Shown in pieces: positions 51,139 to 59,592 of a stretch of DNA of 64,000 nt. The DNA comes from JAAFJU01 sp043764895 (GTDB lineage Bacteria; Cyanobacteriota; Cyanobacteriia; Leptolyngbyales; Leptolyngbyaceae): contig JAYUJY010000083.1 of NCBI GenBank assembly GCA_043764895.1, forward strand, positions 21,020-85,019. Direction: 5' to 3'. Position numbers and translations under genes: made by a program. The notes under the pieces were generated by a model. It searched no databases, was not told where the DNA came from, and was given only the letters and a program-made list of their open reading frames with translations. How positions within the stretch are numbered: the first letter of the stretch is position 1; each line of letters begins with the position of its first letter.

Positions 51139-52005
51139 CTACAGATCTTCGACGCGTTCCAATTGCCACAAGGTTTGGTTACTTTCTTCTCGGACACGGG
51201 AAATGAGCCAACTGCGCCAAACCCAATCGTCCTTGTGAGCCGATATTGTTTTTGGGGTGAGCTGGACTACGGTTGCGAGTTCTTGGGTTGTGAGAAGGTA
51301 CTGGTTCTTTGCCGATTCGTCGGCAATCCGCAGGCGTTCTAAGGTTTCGCGAAGGATTTGCATAGGAGAATTAGGGGAAGAGGCGATCGGTTCTAAAATG
51401 GATTCAACAGTCGGTTCAGCAGTTAGTCCAGCAGTTAGTTCAACAGTCGGTTCAACGCTTGATGGCTCGATCGGTGTAGCAACTGCAACCGGAGTGACAA
51501 CCGGAACCAGCCGTTTGATTTCACCGGGCTGATATTGCTTCAACGGAATCGGCGAGTTGTGAGAATACGATCGAGCAATCTCATCACAGCGATCGTTGCC
51601 TTCGTTGCCGGAGTGACCTTTCACGTAGCGCCACTCCACCTGATTAGAATGCAACTCGTCTAGGGCTTCCCACAGATCTTGATTCAGAACAGGTTTTCCG
51701 GTCGAGGTTTTCCAGCCCTTCTTCTTCCATCCGGAAATCCATTTGGTGATGCCGTTTTTGACGTACTCGCTGTCGGTATAGAGAACGATCGGTTGTTTTT
51801 GGCCAGATTCAACGTAATACCCTAGCCCATCGATCGCCGCCTGTAATTCCATGCGGTTATTTGTGGTGGCCCGATCGCCGCCGCCGAGTTCTTGAATGCC
51901 GCCATCGGTAAAATAAACTACGGTTCCCCAGCCGCCCGGACCGGGGTTTCCAGAGCAAGCGCCATCGGTATAAATGCGTTCTATTGCCGCTTTGATATCA
52001 GTCAT
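51139..52005 (-). CDS. rnhA: Ribonuclease HI with extra C-terminal domain
   Basis: 288 residues, against about 155 for RNase HI alone. The catalytic residues are in IYTDGACSGNPGPGG (Asp), RMELQAAI (Glu), YTDSEYVKNGI (Asp) and KGHSGNEGNDRCD (His, Asp), so it should be active on RNA in RNA-DNA hybrids. After residue 155 comes a Val/Pro/Thr/Glu linker coded by 12-bp repeats (51413-51460) and then a helical domain (about 215-288) with LTTQELATVVQLTPKTISAHKDDWVW, which looks like a small helix-turn-helix. Its role is unknown. Confidence 0.92.
   Translation of the reverse strand: MTDIKAAIERIYTDGACSGNPGPGGWGTVVYFTDGGIQELGGGDRATTNNRMELQAAIDGLGYYVESGQKQPIVLYTDSEYVKNGITKWISGWKKKGWKTSTGKPVLNQDLWEALDELHSNQVEWRYVKGHSGNEGNDRCDEIARSYSHNSPIPLKQYQPGEIKRLVPVVTPVAVATPIEPSSVEPTVELTAGLTAEPTVESILEPIASSPNSPMQILRETLERLRIADESAKNQYLLTTQELATVVQLTPKTISAHKDDWVWRSWLISRVREESNQTLWQLERVEDL
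51413..51460. repeat. 12-bp degenerate repeats in the rnhA linker
   Basis: Four units of 12 bp (GGTTCAGCAGTT, AGTCCAGCAGTT, AGTTCAACAGTC, GGTTCAACGCTT) code for the low-complexity linker of the RNase HI fusion. Confidence 0.75.
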
Positions 52006-52140
52006 AACAAGGAATTTTCCATCGCTCCAAGCAGAACACTTGCACCATTATCACCTATGATGGTGCCTTCTCACCACGCCGTTAGGGCTGAGGAATTTCT
52101 ATGGACATGGATAGAATTAAGAGCATGTTTGGGCCATTGT

Positions 52141-52713
52141 ATGCCTAACGTTTTTGTGATTGGAGGGTGTAACGGTGCAGGCAAAACAACGGCATCCCTC
52201 GCTGTTTTACCGACGCTTTTAAACTGCCAAGAGTTTGTCAACGCCGATGCGATTGCTGCGGGACTGTCACCGCTTAATCCTGATTCTGTCGCTAGAATCG
52301 CTGGACGAATGATGTTAGATCGAATGCAGACTTTACGATCGTTGGGGGCTGATTTTGCCTTTGAAACGACGCTAGCGGCCCGATCGTTTGCTCCTTTTTT
52401 GCGGGATTGTCAGCAACGAGGATATACCGTGACTCTTTTGTATTTTTGGCTCCAGAGTCCAGAGTTGGCTATTCAGCGGGTTGCCTTGCGGTTTGCAAGT
52501 GGCGGACACTCGATTCCGGAAGAGACGATTCGGCGACGCTACGATCGGGGACGCAGAAATTTGGTAGAACTGTATTTGCCGATCGCGGATACCTGGATGG
52601 TTTTTGATAACACCCAAAATCCTTCAGAACTAGTGGCACAATCCTCGGCAAGAGGAACAGAAATCATCCACAATGAAGCAAAGTGGTCTCAAATTACAGC
52701 GGGTTCGGTATGA
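52141..52713 (+). CDS. Zeta-toxin-like P-loop kinase
   Basis: 190 residues from ATG 52141, chosen because PNVFVIGGCNGAGKTTASL (Walker A) begins there; a longer frame exists but its extra residues overlap rnhA. EFVNADAIAAGLSPLN, SLGADFAFETTLAARSF and RRYDRGRRNLVELY are the zeta-toxin-like blocks. Such kinases phosphorylate UDP-N-acetylglucosamine or related substrates. The last four bases overlap the next, 60-residue gene (ATGA), which suggests a two-gene unit. Confidence 0.82.
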   Translation: MPNVFVIGGCNGAGKTTASLAVLPTLLNCQEFVNADAIAAGLSPLNPDSVARIAGRMMLDRMQTLRSLGADFAFETTLAARSFAPFLRDCQQRGYTVTLLYFWLQSPELAIQRVALRFASGGHSIPEETIRRRYDRGRRNLVELYLPIADTWMVFDNTQNPSELVAQSSARGTEIIHNEAKWSQITAGSV

Positions 52714-52892
52714 CTGAGCAAGAGATATTAACTCAGCAAGACAAAATTCTAAAGGGCGTACAAGAAGCTGTCGCTCAAGCGATCGAACGTCATCGTCGGT
52801 TGGGGCAATCGATCGCCGTGATGCGGGATGATCAAGTTGTGATTCTAACGGCTGAAGAAATTGAACCGTTGGGGGCCGATCGGAACCTATGA
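52710..52892 (+). CDS. Small protein coupled to the zeta-toxin gene
   Basis: 60 residues from ATG 52710, which overlaps the zeta-like gene's stop by ATGA. TQQDKILKGVQEAVAQAIERHRRLGQSIAVMRDDQVVILTAEEI looks like one helix plus a small strand pair. Such short proteins next to zeta-like kinases are seen in cyanobacteria and may be antitoxins; I cannot prove it here. Confidence 0.7.
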   Translation: MTEQEILTQQDKILKGVQEAVAQAIERHRRLGQSIAVMRDDQVVILTAEEIEPLGADRNL

Positions 52893-52919
52893 TGGTAGAG
52901 GAGCCTTCTTGCAATTACT

Positions 52920-53264
52920 ATGACCTTAAAAGAATTACAGAGTCAACTTTCCGCTTTAAGCACCCCAGATCAAGCAACCGCCATTCAAATTTTGACCCGG
53001 ACCCTGAACAACAATTCTCAGGGAATTACCAAAACGATCGGGGTCATGGGCGGTGATGCTTGCATTGCAAATACTCGGCTTCCCGTTTGGTTATTTGTGA
53101 GTTTGCGTCAGCAAGGTGCGAGTGATGCAACCCTGTTGGAAGCTTATCCACATCTGAGTGCCGCCGATCTCGTGAATGTTTGGGCTTATGCCGCCGCTTA
53201 TCCTGAAGAAATCACGATCGCCTTACAAGAACAAGCCGATGCCATGCAGGATGATGTTCAATAA
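52920..53264 (+). CDS. DUF433 antitoxin-like protein
   Basis: 114 residues. An N-terminal helical part (LKELQSQLSALSTPDQATAIQILTRTL) precedes the DUF433 domain: GVMGGDACIANTRLPVWLFVSLRQQGASDATLLEAYPHLSAADLVNVWAYAAAYPEEI. The family pairs with DUF5615 PIN-like proteins. Its stop codon overlaps the partner's start by 1 nt, and it lies 27 bp behind the zeta-toxin unit. Confidence 0.88.
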   Translation: MTLKELQSQLSALSTPDQATAIQILTRTLNNNSQGITKTIGVMGGDACIANTRLPVWLFVSLRQQGASDATLLEAYPHLSAADLVNVWAYAAAYPEEITIALQEQADAMQDDVQ

Positions 53265-53596
53265 TGGCGAGGCTGTATGCAGATGAACAGTTTCCCCGTT
53301 CAGCAGTGGAGTACCTTCGTCGTTTAGGTCATGATGTTTTGACGGTTCAAGAAGCTGGGAATGTAGGCAAATCTGACCCGGAAGTATTGGCCTTTGCGAT
53401 CGAGACCGATCGGATTATCCTCACGCAAAATCGTCGAGATTTTGTAAAACTGCATCGTTCAAACTCAGAACATCCCGGAATGCTGATTTGTTCTGATGAC
53501 CAGGACTTTCTTCGACTAGCGGAACGAACTCACGAAGCCCTGTCAGGCGAAGACTTGCTCCAAAGCAAAATCATCCGCGTCATGAGACCGTCGTAA
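53264..53596 (+). CDS. DUF5615 PIN-like toxin
   Basis: 110 residues. ARLYADEQFPRSAVEYLRRLGHDVLTVQEAG, DPEVLAFAIETDRIILTQNRRDFVKLH and HPGMLICSDDQDF carry the spaced Asp/Glu residues (D7, E8, D59?) of a PIN-like RNase fold. The family is the predicted toxin of DUF433 antitoxins. The 1-nt overlap (TAATG) shows one transcript. Confidence 0.88.
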   Translation: MARLYADEQFPRSAVEYLRRLGHDVLTVQEAGNVGKSDPEVLAFAIETDRIILTQNRRDFVKLHRSNSEHPGMLICSDDQDFLRLAERTHEALSGEDLLQSKIIRVMRPS

Positions 53597-53701
53597 GTCC
53601 GAAACTCGGAATATTGAACCGATTCTGAACCACATCTTTTATCGAAATTTGATATACTCCGACCAATCGGTAATTATTAAAGCCTATGTGAGGTCGATCG
53701 G

Positions 53702-55399
53702 ATGATGAGTCGTAGTTTTGTTCATAAGTTGCTTCAGCTTCATGCTCCGCTTGGGGTCGTTTTTGGGGTTTGTACGATCGCTTCTCCCATCAGTGCAGAA
53801 CAGTCTTTGGGCGATCGGATCTGCAATCCCCAATCTCAACCAGTCCCACCCACGCCCTCAGGGACTTCATCTACAACTCCAGCTTATTATCCAAAACCTA
53901 TTCCGTATCCCAAGTCAGACTCAAAACCCACAACGGCTTTAGAGTTCTATACTCAAGCTACAGAATACTACTCCGATCGAACAGTCGATGAACAGATTGC
54001 ATTCTTGAACAAGGCGATCACCCTCTTGCCCAATTACATAAAAGCTTACATTGCACGAGCACAATTCTATACCGAGCAAAAAATGTATGATTTAGCAATC
54101 GCAGATCACCAGCGCGTATATCAACTAGACCCTTCAGATGAAGTCAGGTTATTGAAGAACAAAGCCTATTTGTATTCACTCAGCAAGCAGTGGGAGAAGT
54201 TGATCCAGACCTATGATAGATTACTGGCCATACAACCCAAAAAGGCTGGTTCCATTCACCTGGTTAAAGCAAGGGCATACAGTGAACTCAAGGATTGGGA
54301 TAATGCCATCGCAGAATATAGTCGATCGATCAGATTGTCAAAAGATAGATGGCTAAATGAATTTCCAAAAGTTTCTGAACTACCCTATATCTCAGAACCA
54401 ATTTTCTCAAGACAATCCATTGAACCGAATCCATCTCTGACCTACTTTAAAGCACGCAAAGATGTATTCGACCATTCTAAGAGCGACTTAGGTTACTTCT
54501 TGGGTATGGGTGGTGGGAAAGACGAATTGTATGTCTTACGGGCAAGAATCTATGCGTTGCAGGGAAAAAAGACTGAAGCGATCGCAGACTATAGCAACGC
54601 GATTAAGATTGCTCGAATGGATAAATGGGTTTTCCAACAAAAAACTGGCATTTACCGCGAACGGTGTAAGAATCACGTAGCTTTTGGAGATCTCATCAAT
54701 GCTAGGACTGATGCGCAAGTTGCTGATGAATTAGATGCTCAACTGTTCTCAAAAAGTACTTCTAACAAACCTATCATGACACCTAGCATTTTTATTTCAC
54801 TTCCTAAGGTAAGTGTCCCACCAAAAATAGCTCTTCCTCAACGCCAGCCAACAGTCAAAAAGCCCAAGACCCTACAAGAGCTAATGAAAACAGGGACGAG
54901 TATTTTGACTCAAGCCCAAAAAAACGAGGACTATAACTATATAAATGCGATCGACCTCTTCACCCAATCGATCGCCCTCGATCGCAACTACGCCCCCGCC
55001 TACTACAGTCGAGGATTAGCCCACATCAAACAAAGCAATTTAAGATCTGCGATCGAAGACTTCTCAGAAGCCATCAAACTTAACCCAGAATTTTCCCTCG
55101 CTTATTCAGCAAAAGCATCTGCCCATCAAGAAAACGGTGAAACTGATCAAGCCCTAAAAGACTTCGATCGCGCACTAACAACAGACCCCACCTTAGCCTC
55201 CGCCAACCTCGGACGCGGCTTAATTCTGCTCAGACAACAGCAATGGAAACCTGCTGCCGAATCCTTTAGCAAAACATTAGAATCCGATCTCGAAATGCTA
55301 GAAGCCTTGGAAGGCCGATCGATCGCCCGCAAAAACCTCAACGACCTAGCCGGATCCCTCACCGACCAAACCCGCGCCAAACGCATTCGCGATCGTTGA
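53702..55399 (+). CDS. Exported TPR-repeat protein
   Basis: 565 residues. An N-terminal signal sequence (LLQLHAPLGVVFGVCTIASPISA) leads to a Pro-rich linker, then two clusters of TPR units: about 75-190 (YTQATEYYSDRTVDEQIAFLNKAITLLPNYIKAYIARAQFY...) and 395-560 (YYSRGLAHIKQSNLRSAIEDFSEAIKLNPEFSLAYSAKASAHQENGETDQALKDFDRAL). Probably a periplasmic protein-interaction factor. It stands alone with a TATACT hexamer about 45 bp upstream as a possible -10. Confidence 0.85.
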   Translation: MMSRSFVHKLLQLHAPLGVVFGVCTIASPISAEQSLGDRICNPQSQPVPPTPSGTSSTTPAYYPKPIPYPKSDSKPTTALEFYTQATEYYSDRTVDEQIAFLNKAITLLPNYIKAYIARAQFYTEQKMYDLAIADHQRVYQLDPSDEVRLLKNKAYLYSLSKQWEKLIQTYDRLLAIQPKKAGSIHLVKARAYSELKDWDNAIAEYSRSIRLSKDRWLNEFPKVSELPYISEPIFSRQSIEPNPSLTYFKARKDVFDHSKSDLGYFLGMGGGKDELYVLRARIYALQGKKTEAIADYSNAIKIARMDKWVFQQKTGIYRERCKNHVAFGDLINARTDAQVADELDAQLFSKSTSNKPIMTPSIFISLPKVSVPPKIALPQRQPTVKKPKTLQELMKTGTSILTQAQKNEDYNYINAIDLFTQSIALDRNYAPAYYSRGLAHIKQSNLRSAIEDFSEAIKLNPEFSLAYSAKASAHQENGETDQALKDFDRALTTDPTLASANLGRGLILLRQQQWKPAAESFSKTLESDLEMLEALEGRSIARKNLNDLAGSLTDQTRAKRIRDR

Positions 55400-55469
55400 A
55401 CCCTCATCATTAGTAAAAGTACGCAATAGGCAAAGACCGATCGGAGGAATGGCCAATCGATCGTTTCAC

Positions 55470-56027
55470 CTACCCTCGTGTTGGCTTTTCAACAGTGATT
55501 TTGATGTCATGGGTTTTCTCTAGATGGTTCACGATTCCTGAGATTCCTCCGTTAATGCAAGCGAGTCCAAGGACATCTGCCTCAAAATCACGCTTAAACC
55601 AGCCCGTCTCTGGATTGGTGACATCCTTTTGCAGGGTTTTGGCGTCCATGCCTTCGATCGTTCTTTTGGCGCGGTAGCTCTCGTCTCCTGGCATCACGTT
55701 GAACCCTTCTTGATACTCCAGCCACCATCGGTCAGATCTGGGCACGGCTTTGATGGCGTAGCGAGAGACGGTGGCATTCTTGGCCATGCCTCCGATCGTG
55801 TCGCGGGTGATGCAGGCATAGCCAATGATCTTGGGGGCGTTATCTAGCCCTGAAATGGGATTCTTGATTTTCCAGGAGAAATAGGTCGATCCTCCGAGGT
55901 TCTTGGCTCCTTCGTCCTTGGGGAGGGCTTGAGCCACAGAAGCCAGTGCGATCGAAAGGACCCCGATTAACGAGCAGGTCACAGAACGGCTTAGATAGTG
56001 GTTAAGGTCGCGGTTAAAAAAGCTCAT
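55470..56027 (-). CDS. Secreted hypothetical protein
   Basis: 185 residues with an N-terminal signal peptide ending near ASVAQA. The mature part has two Cys (YACITRDT, LACINGG) that could form a disulfide, and no recognisable domain. A cyanobacterial type IV pilin-like or unknown periplasmic protein is possible. No partner gene. Confidence 0.65.
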   Translation of the reverse strand: MSFFNRDLNHYLSRSVTCSLIGVLSIALASVAQALPKDEGAKNLGGSTYFSWKIKNPISGLDNAPKIIGYACITRDTIGGMAKNATVSRYAIKAVPRSDRWWLEYQEGFNVMPGDESYRAKRTIEGMDAKTLQKDVTNPETGWFKRDFEADVLGLACINGGISGIVNHLEKTHDIKITVEKPTRG

Positions 56028-56095
56028 GGGTCACTCACTCAGTGATTCGCAGATTCTTAAATTTTATAATTAAATCTTATGACCTTGCCGATCGA

Positions 56096-56129
56096 GCTTA
56101 TGCAAAGTCAGCGCTTATGCAAAGTCAGC
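56096..56129. repeat. 17-bp exact tandem duplication
   Basis: GCTTATGCAAAGTCAGC occurs at 56096-56112 and 56113-56129, about 80 bp before the S1 gene start. Confidence 0.9.
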
Positions 56130-56211
56130 AGAGACCTAATCGAGGAGATTCCTTACGCGGGTGTCCCCCAGCCGTATTAGACTAGGGAACCCGCCACCCT
56201 TAGAAATCGTT

Positions 56212-57105
56212 ATGGCTCAGAACACACCCGCAACGTCCGAATCCTTCTCAATGGAGGATTTCGAGAAAGCCCTTAGTCAACAGGGTTACGAATTTGCCAA
56301 GGGGCAGATCGTGACTGGAAAGGCGTTTAGCTATGAGAGCGAGGGCGCACTGATTGATATTGGGGGCAAGTCTCCAGCATTATTAACTACCGATGAAGCC
56401 AGCATCTATCGCATTACGGATATTTCGGCAGTGTTGCCACTCCAGGAAGAGCGTGAGTTTCTGATCATCGGCGATCAAAATGCTGAAGGGCAAGTGACGG
56501 TTTCGATTCGGAAGCTAGAAGAGCGGCTGATTTGGGATGACCTCAAAGATATGCAGGAATCCAGCCGCAGCCTCCAAGTGAAGGTTCTCGCGGTCAACAA
56601 AGGCGGCGTCACGGTGAATGCCTTGGGTTTGCGCGGCTTCATCCCCCGATCGCAGCTCAATGAACGTGAAAATTTAGAGAGCTTAATTGGGTCGTCGCTG
56701 AGTGCTTGCGTGCTAGAACTCGACCAGGGTAAGGGCCGCATTGTTATGTCCAACCGTCAGGCTAGCCGTGCCGCCAGCATGAGCCAGTTGGAAGTGGGTC
56801 AGTTGATTGAAGGGACGATCGTGTCGATTAAGCCGTTTGGGGCCTTTGTGGAGTTTGAGGGCTGTACGGGTCTGCTGCATGTGAGCCAGATCAGCAAGAA
56901 GCCTGTGGAATCTGTGGAAAAAGTCTTTCACTCGGGCCAGGAAATTAGAGCGCTGATTGTGAATATTGACGAAGGTCAGGGTCGGATTTCACTTTCGACG
57001 AAGATTTTGGAGCAGTATGACGGCGAAGCGCTCGACAACCTCAATAAGTTGATTGACGAGGCTGATTCGCGTAAGGACCGTGCGCGTAAGCAGTTGATGG
57101 GATAG
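56212..57105 (+). CDS. 30S ribosomal protein S1-like protein
   Basis: 297 residues from ATG 56212. Three S1 domains: FAKGQIVTGKAFSYESEGALIDIGGKSPALL, LQVKVLAVNKGGVTVNALGLRGFIPRSQL and VGQLIEGTIVSIKPFGAFVEFEGCTGLLHVSQIS, the last nearly canonical. The length fits the cyanobacterial short S1 type (Rps1b-like). It would bind mRNA and the 30S subunit. Confidence 0.93.
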   Translation: MAQNTPATSESFSMEDFEKALSQQGYEFAKGQIVTGKAFSYESEGALIDIGGKSPALLTTDEASIYRITDISAVLPLQEEREFLIIGDQNAEGQVTVSIRKLEERLIWDDLKDMQESSRSLQVKVLAVNKGGVTVNALGLRGFIPRSQLNERENLESLIGSSLSACVLELDQGKGRIVMSNRQASRAASMSQLEVGQLIEGTIVSIKPFGAFVEFEGCTGLLHVSQISKKPVESVEKVFHSGQEIRALIVNIDEGQGRISLSTKILEQYDGEALDNLNKLIDEADSRKDRARKQLMG

Positions 57106-57153
57106 CGGTTAACGAGTGGTTGCCTCAGGTTTTCTTAGCAGTAGCATGGTTTT

Positions 57154-58008
57154 ATGACGATCATTTGGGAATTGGATTTTTACTCGCGTCCTATTGTGGA
57201 TGAAAATAAGAAGAAAGTCTGGGAGGTTTTGCTGTGTGAGAGTCCCACGACGATCGATGCCGATACGTCGAACTTGTTTCGGTTTGCGCAGTATTGTCCA
57301 AATTCCCAAGTCAACTCAGCTTGGCTGGGCGAAATGATCCAAAAAGCGATCGACCAGTCGGGAATCATGCCCGATCGCATTCGCTTTTTTCGTCAGGCGA
57401 TGAACAATATGATCACAAAAGCCTGCGCGGATGTGGGAGTGCCCTGTCAGCCCAGTCGTCGGACTTTTGGACTCAATGAATGGTTGCGCAATAGGACAGA
57501 AACGGTATATCCAAACGAACCCGGTTATGTGGCGGGGAGCAATGCAACGGTTGTGTTTCCGACCACTCCGCCTCAGCCCTTACCGGATGCATTGCGTGGG
57601 CAACAGTGGGGGACGGTGGCGCTGGAAGTGTCGGCGTTTGCGGAGATGAAGGATTGGGCTATTGATTTTGGCGAGGCGTATCCGATTGCGCCGATGGGAT
57701 TGTCACCGGATACGTTGATTCCCGGAATGATGATTTATACGAAGCGGGCGTTGGCGATGGCGGCGTGGATGTCGGGGTTGGAGATGGCGAGTGTGAAACA
57801 TGACACGATGGATGGGCAGCAGTTGGTGCTGGAGACGGGGGTGATCGATCGATGGATCTTGACGCCGTTGATGAATATGCCGCTTCAGTTGGAGGCGAAG
57901 GAATTCGAGGAACGGAAGAAAAATGCGGGGGGCGTGCATTTTATTGCGATTCAAGAAAGCCCGGAGTCGGAATCGTTTACGGGGTTTTGGTTGTTGCTCG
58001 ATCGGTAG
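57154..58008 (+). CDS. Tab2/Atab2-type RNA-binding protein
   Basis: 284 residues with the family blocks IIWELDFYSRPIVDENKKKVWEVLLCES, FRQAMNNMITKACADVGVPCQPSRRTFGLNEWLRNR, VYPNEPGYVAGSN and the C-terminal SVKHDTMDGQQLVLETGVIDRWILTPL and FTGFWLLLDR. In algae and plants Tab2 controls psaB translation; cyanobacterial forms are thought to act in photosystem assembly. It lies 48 bp after the S1 gene and may be co-transcribed. Confidence 0.93.
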   Translation: MTIIWELDFYSRPIVDENKKKVWEVLLCESPTTIDADTSNLFRFAQYCPNSQVNSAWLGEMIQKAIDQSGIMPDRIRFFRQAMNNMITKACADVGVPCQPSRRTFGLNEWLRNRTETVYPNEPGYVAGSNATVVFPTTPPQPLPDALRGQQWGTVALEVSAFAEMKDWAIDFGEAYPIAPMGLSPDTLIPGMMIYTKRALAMAAWMSGLEMASVKHDTMDGQQLVLETGVIDRWILTPLMNMPLQLEAKEFEERKKNAGGVHFIAIQESPESESFTGFWLLLDR

Positions 58009-58026
58009 ACCACATCTAAAAGATAT

Positions 58027-58284
58027 ATGGCAGAGCTTATTAATGCTATTGGCGAATTGAAGATTGGGGACTACTTTGAGAGCTGTAGTTTTCACCCTTG
58101 CGTTTGTATTGGAATAGATGAGAGTGGTCGAAATATTGAAGGAATTTCTTTGGTTGATGGTCATGTCCAAAGCTGTAGTGTTATTCATTGTGGTCTTCGT
58201 AAAATAACACTTGAAGAAGCTATCGTCTGGAAGCTATATGGTCCAAGAGAGCATGATTTTACAGTTGAAAGACCTTGGTGGTAA
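58027..58284 (+). CDS. Small hypothetical protein
   Basis: 85 residues, 18 bp after Tab2. The sequence has several Cys (ESCSFHPCVCIG, HVQSCSVIHCGLRK) and ends ERPWW. It reads as a small beta-rich fold (LKIGDYFESCSFHPCVCIGIDESGRNIEGISLVDGHVQ) and has few HIP1-like words. I do not recognise it; an immunity-like role would be a guess. Confidence 0.55.
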   Translation: MAELINAIGELKIGDYFESCSFHPCVCIGIDESGRNIEGISLVDGHVQSCSVIHCGLRKITLEEAIVWKLYGPREHDFTVERPWW

Positions 58285-58406
58285 GCACAGATTAGTCTGT
58301 TTGTTTGCAGGGTTATATTTTAACGTTTTGAACGATCCTACTGGAACGATCGCTTCTCTACCCAAGCTACAATAGAGCCACTGAATTCGCTAGCGAGGTC
58401 ATCCCT

Positions 58407-58682
58407 ATGGCAGTTAGACAACCCCGATATAGCAAAGAAGAGTTTGCCCAACGCGGTGATGCTCTGTATGAGTCACAGGTGCGTCAACAGGTCGAAGAAG
58501 GCAATCATGGGAAAATCGTGGCGATCGATATCGAGACTGGATTTTTTGAACTAGCGGATGACACGATTACTGCTACCGATCGACTCTATGAGCGTGTCCC
58601 TGATGCCCAACCTTGGGTCATCCGTATCGGTCATCGCACCGTGTATCGCTTCGGTTCTCGGAGCCTAAAAAAATCAGTATGA
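58407..58682 (+). CDS. Small protein coupled to aspartic protease
   Basis: 91 residues. PRYSKEEFAQRGDALYESQVRQQVEEGNHGKIVAIDIETGFFELADDTITATDRLYERVPDAQPWVIRIGHRTVYRFG. The start is helical, then beta. It is often found before retropepsin-like proteases in cyanobacteria, in my memory. The stop overlaps the next gene's start by ATGA. Confidence 0.75.
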   Translation: MAVRQPRYSKEEFAQRGDALYESQVRQQVEEGNHGKIVAIDIETGFFELADDTITATDRLYERVPDAQPWVIRIGHRTVYRFGSRSLKKSV

Positions 58683-59053
58683 TGCAAGGCTTTGTGAATC
58701 AAAATTGTGAGGCAATGCTGCCGCTCGTTGTTGGACGTGACAACAAGCCAACGAAAATGGTTGAGGCATTGATTGATACGGGATTCACTGGATTCTTATC
58801 CCTGCCCTTATCGATCATTGAGTCCCTAGGATTAACATGGATCTTTAGTGATTCTGTTACCTTGGGTGATGGGAGTGAAGTGACTTTTCAGATGTACCGG
58901 GCCACGGTTATTTGGGATGGAGCATTTAAGGTGGTGGACGTAGCGGCATCAGAGACAGAGCCTCTGTTGGGTATGGGATTACTGTATGGATTTAAGCTCC
59001 AAGTCGAAGCTGTTGAGAGAGGTATGGTTAGTATTGAGGCTATAAACCCGTAG
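58679..59053 (+). CDS. Retropepsin-like (clan AA) aspartic protease
   Basis: 124 residues from ATG 58679 (ATGATG; start at 58679 or 58682). The active-site motif is EALIDTGFTGFLSLPLSII, a D-T-G with the hydrophobic-hydrophobic-D-T-G context. GLLYGFKLQVEAVERGMVSI is the usual second hydrophobic strand. It is a monomeric half that would dimerise. The ATGA overlap with a small partner suggests a two-gene module; the target is unknown. Confidence 0.88.
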   Translation: MMQGFVNQNCEAMLPLVVGRDNKPTKMVEALIDTGFTGFLSLPLSIIESLGLTWIFSDSVTLGDGSEVTFQMYRATVIWDGAFKVVDVAASETEPLLGMGLLYGFKLQVEAVERGMVSIEAINP

Positions 59054-59083
59054 GGATGCGTAACTTTGCCTCTACGGGTTTTT
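59044..59083 (+). terminator. Rho-independent terminator of the protease module
   Basis: AAACCCGTAG (59044-59053) pairs perfectly with CTACGGGTTT (59072-59081), followed by TT. The stop codon itself (59051-59053) is in the left arm. It could also work for the convergent DUF1499 gene. Confidence 0.88.
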
Positions 59084-59094
59084 CGATCGTCGAA

Positions 59095-59556
59095 CTACAT
59101 CATCGATCGAATTTTGGATACGCGTTGACGGTTGGCTCCGAGGTCAGATTCACCTAGCCTGGATGCCGATCGAACATGAACCACATCGGAGGCGGCGTCA
59201 AGGTAAAATTCCACGTCATCGACGAAGCCCATTAAGGGTGACGTAAATTCAGCGTAGAGATAGTTTTCAGTTTCAGAGATGATCGCTGCGTCGGAAATTT
59301 GGCCGATCGCGGCTTTGATTTTGACCAGGCTAGAGGCTGCGATCGGTTGGATTTGATGGGCAATGTCGGGCGCTTGGGAGCTAACACAATTTGGAGTGCT
59401 CGGGCAAGGAGCAAGTTTACCGTTCTGGACGCCGAGGGTGGTGGGGCGAGTGCCGGAGAAGTGGAATAGAGCTGCGTTTGCAGGGGCGATCGTTAGGATA
59501 AAAACCAAGGCGATCGGGAGCAGAATTAAGGTGAGAGAAGAGAGAATACGGTTCAT
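59095..59556 (-). CDS. DUF1499 protein with signal segment
   Basis: 153 residues. A hydrophobic start (SSLTLILLPIALVFILTIAPANA) is a signal peptide or anchor. Then come LAPCPSTPNCVSSQA with two Cys and EFTSPLMGFVDDVEFYLDAASDVVHVRSASRLGESDLGANRQRV, both diagnostic for DUF1499. Role unknown. It lies 36 bp behind thrB on the same strand. Confidence 0.9.
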   Translation of the reverse strand: MNRILSSLTLILLPIALVFILTIAPANAALFHFSGTRPTTLGVQNGKLAPCPSTPNCVSSQAPDIAHQIQPIAASSLVKIKAAIGQISDAAIISETENYLYAEFTSPLMGFVDDVEFYLDAASDVVHVRSASRLGESDLGANRQRVSKIRSMM

Positions 59557-59592
59557 AGGGATTGTTTAGGATTAGGATACTTGGGAGAAAAA

